The notes: generated from the letters alone by a model not told the origin. Shown: positions 1 through 8,604, numbered from the stretch's first letter. The stretch: DNA of 64,000 nucleotides from Oceaniferula spumae (GCF_042849255.1 NZ_AP026866.1:3534001-3598000); one strand, 5' to 3'. Numbers and translations are program-made.

Positions 1-123
1 CCCGGTCACATGATTCGCTACGTAGTGATCGGTAGCGAGGACGAGCAGAAACAGTGGGAGTCCTTCGTTGATGATATGAAAGATAGCGAAACGGCTGTGG
101 TGGGCTACCATGCTGCCAATTGA
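1..123 (+). CDS. C-terminal end of a DUF2868-like protein (partial)
   Basis: An open frame enters from the left edge and ends at TGA 121-123, encoding about 40 residues (ending GYHAAN). The piece is too short to name on its own. The next gene is a DUF3482-type GTPase; in proteobacteria such GTPases commonly follow a DUF2868 membrane protein, so this is probably the end of that partner. The gap to the GTPase is 34 bases, which fits an operon. Identity is inference from context; only the open frame and stop are seen. Confidence 0.45.
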   Translation, partial: PGHMIRYVVIGSEDEQKQWESFVDDMKDSETAVVGYHAAN

Positions 124-157
124 CCAATGTCAGTTTGCCAATTAACCTAACGAACTC

Positions 158-1648
158 ATGGATGATAACCCAACAGAGCATACCGCCAACCCAGCACCTC
201 CGAAGGTGCCGGTGTTCGCTGTCGTTGGAAAAGTCAATGCCGGCAAGTCCTCGGTGTTGGCGACATTGTTAGAAGTGGATGATGACCGGGTGATTCGCAT
301 CAGTGCGACCCCTGGTGAAACAACTCACTGTCAGGTGCTGCCTCTCGAGTTCGACGGAGAAGAACGCATACGTTTCATCGACACGCCTGGCTTTTCCAGA
401 CCACTCGAGGCGATGCGGGAGATTCAACGAATCCATGGCCACGGACCACCGAACCTTGAGAGCGTTAAGAAGTTTGTCGAAGAAAGCACTCTTGTTGGGA
501 ACTTTGAAGATGAGTGTCTCTTGTTAGACCCTCTGTTGGATGGCGCAGGTTTGCTGTATATCATCGACCCGAGTAAACCGCTGCGTGACGAGTTTATCGC
601 TGAGATGGAAATTCTGCGCTGGACCGGTCGTCGACGCATGGCACTGCTCAATGCCAAGGGCGCCAGTGAAGAACACCTGCAAAGCTGGCGCGACCGACTC
701 GGTAGTTATTTTAATCTAGTCAGAACCTTCAATGCTCATCACGCCCGGTTCGACGAACGTCGTCGCTTGCTCAAATCTTTGTTAGAAATCGATGAGGAAC
801 ACGCATCGGTTATCAAGTCGACCATCCGTAGCTTGGACGACGAATGGCAGCAGCGACGCGAGGAAAGTGCTGAAGTGTTAGTAGAAGCTCTGGAGGCCGC
901 CATGATGCTGCGTGAGTCACGTGTGCTGGAAGAACGCGTCATGGAAGTCGACCACCGCCGTGAGCGGGTGCATCAGGAAATGGTCACTGCCTATTATCAA
1001 GGAGTGACCAAGCTGGTGAAAAAATCGGTCGATGAACTATTGAAAATTTATCGCCACCACCTGATCAAAGTCGATTGGGAGGAATTTGGTTTCGAAGATA
1101 TCGATCTCGAAGCTGCCGAGACCTGGTCGAAATGGGGACTGTCCAGAGGTCAGCTTGCCATGGCAGGTGGAGCAGCTGGCGCGGCTGCCGGAGTCGCCGT
1201 GGATGTCGGCAGCGGTGGGCTCACACATGGAGCTGGAACCTTGTTCGGCACACTGGTAGGTGCTGCGGCCGCCTTTTTCAAAGGTGACGAGCTGCCAGAC
1301 CTCAAAGTCGATATGACTGGAGGAGTAAAATTAAAAGGTGGAGAAGGGCGGAAGCTGGAACTAGGACCTCCGAAAAATGAAAACTTCCCATGGGTCTTGT
1401 TAGATAGGCTGTTGGTAACATTTCGCGAGGTCAGTGGTCGGGCGCACGGTAAGCGTGATCAAGAAGTCCTCACGGCGTCCGATGATGAGCAAGGTTATGT
1501 GCGTTTCATGAGTGCAGAGGATCGGCGTATTTTAGGAAAATGGCTGACCAGCTGCGGCCAAGGCGAGCCGGATCGAGGTATGGAACCGGATATTTTTCGC
1601 CTGCTGGTGGAAAACCTTAAATTGATTGAGCAGGGATACGACGATTAG
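158..1648 (+). CDS. GTPase with DUF3482-type C-terminal domain
   Basis: 496-residue Era/MnmE-like GTPase. The P-loop GKVNAGKSS lies near residues 24-32 and the G3 motif DTPGF near 75-79. The usual NKxD position reads NAKG, which weakens predicted guanine specificity but is common in this family. The middle is a charged helical region, followed by a Gly/Ala-rich hydrophobic stretch (about residues 337-375) that could insert in or lie against the membrane, then a soluble tail. Length and layout match DUF3482 proteins, which pair with DUF2868 membrane proteins of unknown role. Start ATG 158 sits just before the P-loop domain; no clear Shine-Dalgarno site is visible. Confidence 0.85.
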   Translation: MDDNPTEHTANPAPPKVPVFAVVGKVNAGKSSVLATLLEVDDDRVIRISATPGETTHCQVLPLEFDGEERIRFIDTPGFSRPLEAMREIQRIHGHGPPNLESVKKFVEESTLVGNFEDECLLLDPLLDGAGLLYIIDPSKPLRDEFIAEMEILRWTGRRRMALLNAKGASEEHLQSWRDRLGSYFNLVRTFNAHHARFDERRRLLKSLLEIDEEHASVIKSTIRSLDDEWQQRREESAEVLVEALEAAMMLRESRVLEERVMEVDHRRERVHQEMVTAYYQGVTKLVKKSVDELLKIYRHHLIKVDWEEFGFEDIDLEAAETWSKWGLSRGQLAMAGGAAGAAAGVAVDVGSGGLTHGAGTLFGTLVGAAAAFFKGDELPDLKVDMTGGVKLKGGEGRKLELGPPKNENFPWVLLDRLLVTFREVSGRAHGKRDQEVLTASDDEQGYVRFMSAEDRRILGKWLTSCGQGEPDRGMEPDIFRLLVENLKLIEQGYDD

Positions 1649-1751
1649 TAACCTTTGTTTTTTCAATGCGAGGGGGCGTTTGATCACTGACTTCTCGATA
1701 TTTTGTAGGTTTGTAACATACAATGACCTAAACGACTGTATGAAATAATTC

Positions 1752-1780
1752 TTGTCACGATTGTTGCGTAACTGCATGAT
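1752..1780 (+). promoter_or_regulatory. Candidate promoter of the PEP-CTERM gene
   Basis: TTGTCA (1752-1757), 17-base spacer, CATGAT (1775-1780). The 9-mer TTGTCACGA at 1752-1760 also occurs upstream of the PEP-CTERM gene at 47881, again followed at the same spacing by TGAT. A sigma-54-like reading is possible but lacks the near-invariant GG. Proposed from sequence alone. Confidence 0.3.
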
Positions 1781-1806
1781 GCAGAGTGAATAACAAATTC
1801 GTGATT

Positions 1807-2646
1807 ATGAACACCCCTCCAAACAACGCACTGGGTGGCCATTTACAGCCCCAACATTATAACTCACTCCGTAACCTTGGCGGAGCATCCTTCTTCGCTC
1901 TCATTACCATTCAATCTGCCTCCGCAGTGTGGATCACCAATTTCACCTCGCTGACCACAGGGCCGGGCGGATCTGCTTCAGGAGTATGGCGAGATGTCAC
2001 TACGTCTAATACGGGTGCAGGAACGGACACTGGCTTTGTCGTAAATCTCACCACAACCGGAGATGTAAAGCCAATTTCAGATCCGACGCATCCATCAAAC
2101 CTCAGTGAGGGATTTCCTTGGAGAGACATAGGCGCGGGTGAAACTGTCAACGGAATCACCACTCCTTTTCCTGTGTCGCTGCCCTTTGCTCCGCAGGTCA
2201 ATGGTGATTTTCCTAACATTGAAACGGATGGCAATGCCACTTCGATCGTAACATTCAACTTCGGAGCGCTAATCACAAATCCGGTTCTTAGTTTTTCGGA
2301 TGTCGACACACAAACCACCATGGTGTTCAGCCAGAGCTTTACGGTACTCACAAGTACTGGAAATCTAACGCATACAGGAAACAATATTGGCAGCGCAGGT
2401 GCTGGTAGTTCAGCCACTGATGCCGCCATCTTTGGAGAAGAATCCGCAGGCTCTATCCAGTTCACAGGGACTTTCAGCCAATTGCAGTTCACGATTAATA
2501 ATACCGGTCCGGATCCTGATGACGACGACGATCGCACCGGTTTTGTGGTTTCTACTGTGTCCGCGCCTCAGGAAATTCCAGAGCCCGCACCGTGGTTGTT
2601 AGGATCGGCAGGGTTACTCTTTCTGGTGATGAGACGGAGGAAATAA
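1807..2646 (+). CDS. PEP-CTERM sorting-domain secreted protein
   Basis: Exported protein of about 279 residues. It has a hydrophobic signal segment ending near SASA, a Thr/Ser/Gly/Asn-rich beta-type body, an acidic PDDDDD patch, and a C-terminal sorting signal: PEP motif (IPEPAP), a hydrophobic helix and a final RRRK. Such tails are recognised by exosortase (EpsH/XrtA type) and the mature protein is delivered to the surface or matrix. No exosortase gene lies in this window. The start could also be GTG 1786 in the same frame (286 residues); ATG 1807 is preferred because the signal segment is already distant from it. No domain was recognised in the body. Confidence 0.8.
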   Translation: MNTPPNNALGGHLQPQHYNSLRNLGGASFFALITIQSASAVWITNFTSLTTGPGGSASGVWRDVTTSNTGAGTDTGFVVNLTTTGDVKPISDPTHPSNLSEGFPWRDIGAGETVNGITTPFPVSLPFAPQVNGDFPNIETDGNATSIVTFNFGALITNPVLSFSDVDTQTTMVFSQSFTVLTSTGNLTHTGNNIGSAGAGSSATDAAIFGEESAGSIQFTGTFSQLQFTINNTGPDPDDDDDRTGFVVSTVSAPQEIPEPAPWLLGSAGLLFLVMRRRK

Positions 2647-2691
2647 AAACATCATCGATTATTGCCCGTGGTGAGGTTAGATTGCGGGTGC

Positions 2692-5502
2692 ATGACAGAT
2701 GTAGATCAAACCAGTTCCACTGGGGAACAGAGGAAGAGTTCGGGCCGATGGCGTAAGTTCCGTCGACTTTGCTTGGTTCTGTGTGTCCTTTTTCTTCTGT
2801 TAGCCGTGGTTGGCTGGATGCTGTTACCCCGAATCGCTGAGAAGGTGATGAGCGGAATGATTGCTGATGCGGGTTTAGAGCAGACTGATTTTAAAGTGCG
2901 CGAAATCGGATGGAATTCAGCCGTGGTGGAGAAGGTTGTATTCGCCGATGGTGTGTGGAGGCTGACTGCCGACGAGGTCACCGTGCACTACGATCCCTTC
3001 GACCTCATGAAGGGGAGAGTTGATCATATTACTTTGGTTAGAAGTGTATGCACACTGGATTTTCCTGCAGAGGAGAAAGCCGCCGAAGAGGAAACCGATA
3101 TCGAGGAACCGACCGAGCCATCAGAGGGAGAAGACGATGAACCGACTAGCTACGCATGGATGCACCAACTGCCGGTGATGGTAGAGCAAATTGGCGGACT
3201 GACAGCGGATGGGCTCGATTTGACGATCAAGCGGGGTGGCAGAATCGTCCGTATGACCATGGACGTCAGTCTGGATTCAGAGAACGATCAACAATTCGGA
3301 GTCTGGCTGAAGTGCCCGGACTTTAACATGAATGCAGGTGTGGCGACCGAAGAATCTGTCACTGTGATCACCGCAGAACTTGATGAAGTGTTGCCCGATT
3401 CATTTCTCCATCTCATAGAGACGGCACTGGATTTGGAAGATCGGATTCTTCCTGAAGGTTTCACTGTGTCGGGTGCCAGTCTATCCGCAGAACTTCTCTG
3501 TGAGGGGGATGTGATGTCGCCACTCACTGTGACGGGGGCACTGGAAAGGATTAAATACGATGGTGGTGACAAGCCTGTAAATTTGGAAACCGAGAGCGCG
3601 AAGATGCAGCTTACGCAGAATTTCAGTGGTGGAGGTTTTGTGTTTCTCTCTGGAGGGCTGGATAAGGTATCGCTGCCTCTCGACCCTTCAGCAGATTTTG
3701 TGCTGAGCCAAAGTGAGGGCGCTACTCCTGGGTGGTGGACACGCATTGAGTGGGGCGAGGAGAAATCGAAGATCACCGGAGGTATTGAAAAATTTGAGTT
3801 GGAGGGCACTTACAATGAGCGCCCCGTGAGCCTTGATGATATCCACTTGGATCTCGTTCTAGCAGATGACCAGCTGAATGTTCAGGGTGCCATGTCAAAC
3901 GCTGGCACTGTGCTGCCGCTGAAATATGCCCACGAAATGACGGGGGATGATGAGTGGCAACTTCTCGGGGAGTTGACGATAGGACCAATCAAACACGACC
4001 GTCCGATGCCCTTGTTAAGCAGCGCGACTGACCTGTTTGATGATATCACCATGCGTGGTGAGAGCCATTCTACTTTCAGCTTCAAGGTCGGTGCTTATCT
4101 GCCTTTCGAAGGTAAACTTGTGACTCGGCTCAGCGATGTAGGATTGAACGTTTCCGAAGGGTTGGTGACGGCCGACGGGTTGAACGGCACTTGGGAGCTG
4201 CACTTGATTCCATTGTCTGATACTGATCCAACCCAGCCGGACCCCAGCTATTACACGCTGAATCTAACGAGTAAAAAACTCCACGTCGACAGCAAGGAGT
4301 CGCTTGATTTTGATCTGGACCACGTAGGGGAAGCCCCTGTTTCAATCACTGGCAAAGGTCGCTTTGGCGGAGACGTTGCCGTTCTCGATGGTGAGATGAA
4401 ACAACTGAATCTACACGGGGAAAATGGCGGTGTGGAGATTGATTTGCTAGATACTCAAGTCGAGTTCCACATGAAAGGAGATCTAGTCACAGCCAAAGGG
4501 GAAACTAAGCTGAAGGACAATGTGCTGCCTTTTACCTATAGGCACGTGAAAAAGGACGAGGGTGAAGGCTGGAATCTAACCGGACAGATGGAAATCAAAG
4601 CGGCAGACCTTAAAACCCCGGTCGATAATGCCGCCATTTTGATCGAGGCGATGAAGGATAAATCGCTCACAGGCAAATTAGCTGTGAAGATGGATTTCAC
4701 CAAAGGTAGTGAGCAGGACTTTGATGGTGTGCTCACCGCGTCCGTGGAGAATGGCACTCTGAAATTCACCACTGAGGACGGCCCTGTGATCGAAGGCATC
4801 AAGGGCGGCATCCGGCTTAGCTCGATGAAGAATAAACAGACGGCTGGATTTCATCGGGTCACGGCCACCAAGATGACTGCCTTCGACATGGCCATGACCA
4901 ACCTGCGTGTCGACTACCAAATGCTGCCTAACGGAGACATTAAACTAAACAACGTCGGCATGAGTGCGCTGGGTGGAAATGTTTGGTTAGACCCTTTCGT
5001 GCTGCCTGGTGACGATAAGAATTACCAGTTCAAGGTGCGGATGAAACGCATCGACATTGCGGAGATGGCTAAACTCTTTCCAGAATTCAACGGCAAGATC
5101 TCCGGAAGGATCGACGGCTTGCTGCCGATGCAAAATATCAATGGTGATTTTATGCCACAACGAGGCGGCATGTATCTAACACCCGGAAGTAGCGCCAGAC
5201 TCCGCTACGATGCCGGCACCAAGTTCAGTGGTGGGCTGGACCCCAAAGGTCGTGAGTATCAGCAGATGAAAATGGTTGAAGACTCGTTAAAAAACCTCGA
5301 ACTCCGTGTGTTGAGTATCCGACTTTTTGATCCCCGCGATAAAGACAAGGCGGTGGTGTTGAGGCTGGAAGGAAAGGCTCCAACAGTTCAGGGATCTCCT
5401 CCGATTATTCTGAACATCAATGGTTTCAAACCCGACGATGATACAGTGGATTTCTTTGATCTACTTCTGAAACATCGCGATAAATTGAACTTTGGTCTGT
5501 GA
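2692..5502 (+). CDS. ydbH: YdbH-family AsmA-like intermembrane bridge protein
   Basis: 936 residues from ATG 2692; the frame is open from a TTG at 2662, but the ATG gives a normal short N-terminus before the single membrane helix (about residues 25-45). The body is a very long beta-rich repeat region with an acidic linker (EEPTEPSEGEDDE) early on. The C-terminus contains GGNVW and GKISGRIDGLLP blocks typical of the YdbH family (intermembrane phospholipid transport, AsmA-like). In E. coli YdbH is anchored in the inner membrane and contacts the lipoprotein YnbE, forming a bridge for lipid homeostasis of the outer membrane. The next two genes match YnbE and YdbL in the same order, which strongly supports the call. 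Confidence 0.85.
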   Translation: MTDVDQTSSTGEQRKSSGRWRKFRRLCLVLCVLFLLLAVVGWMLLPRIAEKVMSGMIADAGLEQTDFKVREIGWNSAVVEKVVFADGVWRLTADEVTVHYDPFDLMKGRVDHITLVRSVCTLDFPAEEKAAEEETDIEEPTEPSEGEDDEPTSYAWMHQLPVMVEQIGGLTADGLDLTIKRGGRIVRMTMDVSLDSENDQQFGVWLKCPDFNMNAGVATEESVTVITAELDEVLPDSFLHLIETALDLEDRILPEGFTVSGASLSAELLCEGDVMSPLTVTGALERIKYDGGDKPVNLETESAKMQLTQNFSGGGFVFLSGGLDKVSLPLDPSADFVLSQSEGATPGWWTRIEWGEEKSKITGGIEKFELEGTYNERPVSLDDIHLDLVLADDQLNVQGAMSNAGTVLPLKYAHEMTGDDEWQLLGELTIGPIKHDRPMPLLSSATDLFDDITMRGESHSTFSFKVGAYLPFEGKLVTRLSDVGLNVSEGLVTADGLNGTWELHLIPLSDTDPTQPDPSYYTLNLTSKKLHVDSKESLDFDLDHVGEAPVSITGKGRFGGDVAVLDGEMKQLNLHGENGGVEIDLLDTQVEFHMKGDLVTAKGETKLKDNVLPFTYRHVKKDEGEGWNLTGQMEIKAADLKTPVDNAAILIEAMKDKSLTGKLAVKMDFTKGSEQDFDGVLTASVENGTLKFTTEDGPVIEGIKGGIRLSSMKNKQTAGFHRVTATKMTAFDMAMTNLRVDYQMLPNGDIKLNNVGMSALGGNVWLDPFVLPGDDKNYQFKVRMKRIDIAEMAKLFPEFNGKISGRIDGLLPMQNINGDFMPQRGGMYLTPGSSARLRYDAGTKFSGGLDPKGREYQQMKMVEDSLKNLELRVLSIRLFDPRDKDKAVVLRLEGKAPTVQGSPPIILNINGFKPDDDTVDFFDLLLKHRDKLNFGL

Positions 5503-5545
5503 GAATGAATATTAGTCGTTACCATGCGTCATAGATTTAGAAACC

Positions 5546-5740
5546 ATGAAAGCTCTACTAACATCCCTATTCGTTGCCGGATTCGCCGTTGCAGGCTTCT
5601 CAAGCTGTGCCAAAGTCAAGGTGGAGCCTATTGAGGTCAAACCGATCGAAATCAACGTCAACGTGCGGGTCACCGTAGAGAAGGAACTCGATAACTTCTT
5701 CGGAGATCTGGATGCCAAGGAACAGAAGATCGCCAACTAA
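5546..5740 (+). CDS. ynbE: YnbE-family small outer membrane lipoprotein
   Basis: 64-residue lipoprotein. The signal peptide ends in a lipobox-like AGFSSC, so Cys 21 would be acylated. The short mature part carries KPIEINVNVRVTVEKEL, which resembles the conserved PITINMNVKI block of E. coli YnbE (61 residues). YnbE stacks as beta strands on the end of YdbH at the outer membrane. It starts 43 bases after ydbH stops and 20 bases before the YdbL-like gene, so the three are probably co-transcribed. No Shine-Dalgarno sequence is visible before ATG 5546. Confidence 0.85.
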   Translation: MKALLTSLFVAGFAVAGFSSCAKVKVEPIEVKPIEINVNVRVTVEKELDNFFGDLDAKEQKIAN

Positions 5741-5760
5741 CAACTAACTAAACAATTATC

Positions 5761-6141
5761 ATGATGAAACGTTCACTCGCTACTATTCTCTCCATTCTTG
5801 TTCTCGTAGTCGGCTTGGCTCCTGTTGCTGATGCGGATACACCAGCTCAGATCAAAGCTCGTATGGCCAAGCGCCTGGGGCAGATCGTTGCTTTGAAGCA
5901 AAAAGGCTCGGTGGGCGAAAACAACCTCGGCTACCTCTCTCCGCGCGGGGCTCTCTCTGGGTCCGAGTCAGCCATGGTCAATGCTGAGAATGCCGACCGC
6001 CGTTCAGTCTATCAGATTATCGCAGGTAAAACCAACAGCTCTGCTACCACTGTGGGTAAAACCCGCGCCGCAAGTATCCGTAGTTCAGCTCCAGGAGGAA
6101 CTTGGGTGCAGCTGCCCGACGGTTCTTGGAAAAAGGTGTGA
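5761..6141 (+). CDS. ydbL: YdbL-family periplasmic protein (DUF1318)
   Basis: 126 residues with a cleavable signal peptide (hydrophobic core SILVLVVGLAP, cleavage near ADA). The mature region shows the DUF1318 pattern: a GYLSPRG segment, a basic helix with NAENADRRSVYQ, and a C-terminal WVQLPDGSWKKV that parallels the GLWLKK end of E. coli YdbL. YdbL is a periplasmic partner of the YdbH-YnbE bridge. It is the last gene of the set; 162 bases then separate it from the LuxR-type regulator. A weak CCGCAT/ATGCGG hairpin near 6208 lacks a T-run and is not called a terminator. Confidence 0.82.
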   Translation: MMKRSLATILSILVLVVGLAPVADADTPAQIKARMAKRLGQIVALKQKGSVGENNLGYLSPRGALSGSESAMVNAENADRRSVYQIIAGKTNSSATTVGKTRAASIRSSAPGGTWVQLPDGSWKKV

Positions 6142-6303
6142 CCAGCACAGCCTTCAGAAAGCGATTAGCATCGGTCTCTGACTTTCTGATTTTGCAGCAC
6201 GTCTCCCGCATGGGTATGCGGATAGATGCGCAATTATTCTTAATGCTTTAGTAGGCATGCAAGAAATCATCGATATGTAACCTTCCTCTCTACCCTACGT
6301 TCT

Positions 6304-7131
6304 ATGCACACTATGAACGATAGCCTCAGCCAAACATCCGCCACACTTTCACCTCAAGAAATAGAACAACTCCAGAAGCTCTGGAGAATCGCGGCGGAGA
6401 CCAAGCTAACAGACACGAATTCCAGTCTCAAGGAGTTCACCGAGAAGCTGGCAGTCTTGATGGATGCCAAGAATGTTGCTTGGCTGGCTGCGACTTCCGG
6501 GCAAACGCCGAGTGATGTATTTTTCGCCAAAATCTTTGATGGTTGGTGGTGTCCGGAGGTTATTGATTTCAAGATCCCTGATGACGTTAAACAGGTGCAA
6601 GCTACCTTTTTCAAGTTAGCCAAAAAATATGGACCAGGCATCGACACGGTTACCATGACCCAAACCGCAGGGAAAACACGGGTGCAGCTGCGTCAGGACG
6701 TGATTCCCGATGATGAGTTTGACGATTTCTGGAAGACCAAATACTTCAATGTTCCCGTGTTGGGCATCAAGGAACGCATCCATTCTGCCTACACCGTCAC
6801 TCCGCGAGCCGAGTCCTATTTTTTAGTCGATCGTGCCGTGGATCAGCCCGCGTTCACGGAGCGCGATCGGATGCTCATGATGATGGTCATCTCCGGAGCG
6901 TACCCCCTGCACCACAAGCTGCTGCTGGAACGAGGTCTTGTAGACCCGGCCGTCAGCGCGCTATCGCCACGGGAAAAGGAGGCTTTCACTCTGCTGTGCA
7001 CAGAACTCACTCAAAAAGAAATCGCCGCAGCACTGGAAGTGAGTCCTAGTACGGCGAGTCAGTACATCAACTCGGTGTATCGCAAATTCAGGGTGAGAGG
7101 GCGCAATGGACTCATGGCTTGCTGCATCTAA
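6304..7131 (+). CDS. LuxR-type helix-turn-helix transcriptional regulator
   Basis: 275 residues. The last 60 or so form a clear LuxR/GerE DNA-binding domain: LSPREKEAF, then LTQKEIAAALEVSPSTAS and VYRKFRVRGR. The N-terminal 210 residues are a soluble sensory region without a recognisable family; there is no phosphoacceptor receiver pattern at the start, so it is not a typical NarL response regulator. The protein ends a few residues after the helix-turn-helix, as usual. ATG 6304 was kept, with ATG 6313 equally possible. Monocistronic by spacing. The ligand and target genes are unknown. Confidence 0.8.
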   Translation: MHTMNDSLSQTSATLSPQEIEQLQKLWRIAAETKLTDTNSSLKEFTEKLAVLMDAKNVAWLAATSGQTPSDVFFAKIFDGWWCPEVIDFKIPDDVKQVQATFFKLAKKYGPGIDTVTMTQTAGKTRVQLRQDVIPDDEFDDFWKTKYFNVPVLGIKERIHSAYTVTPRAESYFLVDRAVDQPAFTERDRMLMMMVISGAYPLHHKLLLERGLVDPAVSALSPREKEAFTLLCTELTQKEIAAALEVSPSTASQYINSVYRKFRVRGRNGLMACCI

Positions 7132-7234
7132 CGAATCGTATTGATAGTGTTCAAAAGATTACGCAAGCTTGATGCGTTGGCATATAAACTCAAGATTGGC
7201 ATAGTATAGGTAACTAAACATTACCTCCCCAGCC

Positions 7235-7342
7235 ATGTTTGAAATGACTCCCGCCCGCGTATGCATCATCATCGTTCTGATTCTGTTGCTGATCGTTTTA
7301 CCCCTGCTTACCGCTCAAGCAAATGGTGCTTTCACTCTCTGA
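7235..7342 (+). CDS. Possible 35-residue single-pass membrane peptide
   Basis: ATG 7235 to TGA 7340-7342 encodes a short peptide with a charged start (MFEMTPARV), an uninterrupted hydrophobic stretch rich in Ile/Leu (about residues 10-27) and a short polar tail. It lies in an otherwise empty 318-base gap between the LuxR regulator and the 3' end of prfA. The leader holds two copies of TTGGCATA near 7180-7205 and a TAGTAT that could be a -10 box. There is no Shine-Dalgarno site. The composition fits a membrane microprotein, but a chance frame cannot be excluded. Confidence 0.3.
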   Translation: MFEMTPARVCIIIVLILLLIVLPLLTAQANGAFTL

Positions 7343-7449
7343 AAGAGTGGATCGAAGGAAAGGGAGGAGCCCACAAAACACAAACCGATTTGCGCAAACG
7401 AGTAATCTCGTTCGGCTTGGTTAGCTGGAGTAATGGAGCTGAAATTCGG

Positions 7450-8523
7450 CTACATGCCAGCCTCTTCCAGGCGCTGGACCATTTCTGCTTTTTGCAGAGC
7501 CTCTGTTAGCTCGAAAAGATCGCCGTCGAAGACTCCGTCCATGTTGTGAGTGGTGAAGCCGATGCGGTGATCGGTGATGCGGCTTTGAGGGAAGTTGTAG
7601 GTGCGAATTTTTTCAGAGCGGTCGCCGGAGCCGATGAGGGAACGGCGCTGGGCGGAGTATTGTTCTTCTTGCTCGCGCTGTTTGATTTCGAAAATTTTCG
7701 CACGGAGAATCTCGAAGGCCTTTTCCTTGTTCTGAGTCTGTGAACGACCGTCCTGTGACTTCACCTGAATACCTGTGGGAAGGTGGGTGATCTGGACGGC
7801 GGAGTCTGTGGTGTTCACGTGCTGTCCGCCGGGGCCACCGGAGCGGGTGGCTTGGATGTGCAGTTCCTCCATTTTGAATTGCACATCCACTTCCTCGGCC
7901 TCGGGCATGACGGCCACGGTGACGGTGGAGGTGTGGATACGGCCTTGGGTCTCGGTCGCTGGGACACGTTGCACGCGGTGCACGCCGGACTCGTATTTCA
8001 TAAAGCGGAAAACTTCCTCGCCGGTGACTTTGATAACGATTTTGGAAAATCCTCCGGCTTCGGACGGGGTGGAGTCGAGGTGTTCGTGTTTCCAGCCACG
8101 TTGTTCGGCGTAGCGTTGATACATGCGCATGACTTCACCTGCGAAGATGGCGGCTTCGTCTCCACCAGCGCCGGAGCGGATTTCTAACAAGGCGTCACGA
8201 TCCTCGGCTTCGTCACGAGGAAGGAGCGCGTATTGCACTTCCTCAGAGAGCTTCTCGATGGTGGCTTCGAGTTCGGGGATTTCCATCGCAGCCATCTCGG
8301 CCATTTCGGGATCATCCTCCTTGGCAAGCTCGCGGTTTTCCTCGAGATTGGTTTTGGCGGTCTCGAGCTTCTCCCACATTTCCAGAAGTCCCTTGAGCCG
8401 TGAGTGCTCGCTCATGACGGCCTTGCCTCTCTTGGGATCCGAGAAGAGGTCTGGGTCGGTGATGAGTTGTTCAACTTCGGCGAAACGATCGCGACGTTGT
8501 TCGATGAGTGTGCTATAGTCCAT
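7450..8523 (-). CDS. prfA: Peptide chain release factor 1
   Basis: 357 residues, normal length for RF1. It recognises UAA and UAG at the ribosomal A site and triggers peptide release. The PAT tripeptide in VPATETQGRIHTS is the RF1 codon-recognition PxT motif, and SGGPGGQHVN holds the catalytic GGQ near residue 230, where PrmC methylates the Gln. No prmC gene follows, unlike many genomes. The ATG at 8521-8523 has no Shine-Dalgarno; immediately upstream is a 14-base tandem pyrimidine-rich repeat (CCAATTTCCC twice). A REP-like element and truB lie upstream on the same strand. Confidence 0.97.
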   Translation of the reverse strand: MDYSTLIEQRRDRFAEVEQLITDPDLFSDPKRGKAVMSEHSRLKGLLEMWEKLETAKTNLEENRELAKEDDPEMAEMAAMEIPELEATIEKLSEEVQYALLPRDEAEDRDALLEIRSGAGGDEAAIFAGEVMRMYQRYAEQRGWKHEHLDSTPSEAGGFSKIVIKVTGEEVFRFMKYESGVHRVQRVPATETQGRIHTSTVTVAVMPEAEEVDVQFKMEELHIQATRSGGPGGQHVNTTDSAVQITHLPTGIQVKSQDGRSQTQNKEKAFEILRAKIFEIKQREQEEQYSAQRRSLIGSGDRSEKIRTYNFPQSRITDHRIGFTTHNMDGVFDGDLFELTEALQKAEMVQRLEEAGM

Positions 8524-8551
8524 GGGAAATTGGGATTGGGAAATTGGAATT
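8524..8551 (-). repeat. 14-base tandem repeat directly before the prfA start
   Basis: Plus-strand units 8524-8537 and 8538-8551 share GGGAAATTGG at the same place in each and differ by one base overall. On the coding strand the start codon is preceded directly by CCAATTTCCC twice, leaving no purine-rich ribosome binding site. Confidence 0.7.
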
Positions 8552-8581
8552 TTTGCGGCTCTGGGGAGCCGGGAGTTTGAT

Positions 8582-8604
8582 CATGAGCGGGACGCTCATG
8601 CTAC
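8582..8604 (-). repeat. REP-like palindromic element (GTAG + 8-3-8 hairpin)
   Basis: On the minus strand: GTAG, then CATGAGCG, loop TCC, CGCTCATG, a perfect 8-base stem. It begins one base after the truB stop codon. The same plan (GTAG, 8-base stem, 3-base loop) with another stem sequence occurs between mnmE and the SulP gene. A conserved GTAG next to a palindrome is the hallmark of REP elements mobilised by RAYT transposases. No RAYT gene is in the window, so the assignment rests on structure. Confidence 0.55.

Noticed and set aside
1749..1769. Sigma-54 promoter reading of the TTGTCACGATTGTTGC segment
   Set aside because: The GG of the -24 element is missing (GT instead), which is nearly invariant in sigma-54 promoters.
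1911..2537. 208-codon minus-strand open frame opposite the first PEP-CTERM gene
   Set aside because: It lies wholly antisense to a gene with clear signal peptide and PEP-CTERM end, and its product has no coherent domain or start signal.
3288..3809. 173-codon minus-strand frame inside ydbH
   Set aside because: Shadow of the ydbH frame; Ser/Pro-rich composition typical of an antisense frame.
7783..8187. 134-codon plus-strand frame inside prfA
   Set aside because: Antisense to the well-conserved release factor gene and rich in Gly/Asp/Phe in a frame-shadow pattern.
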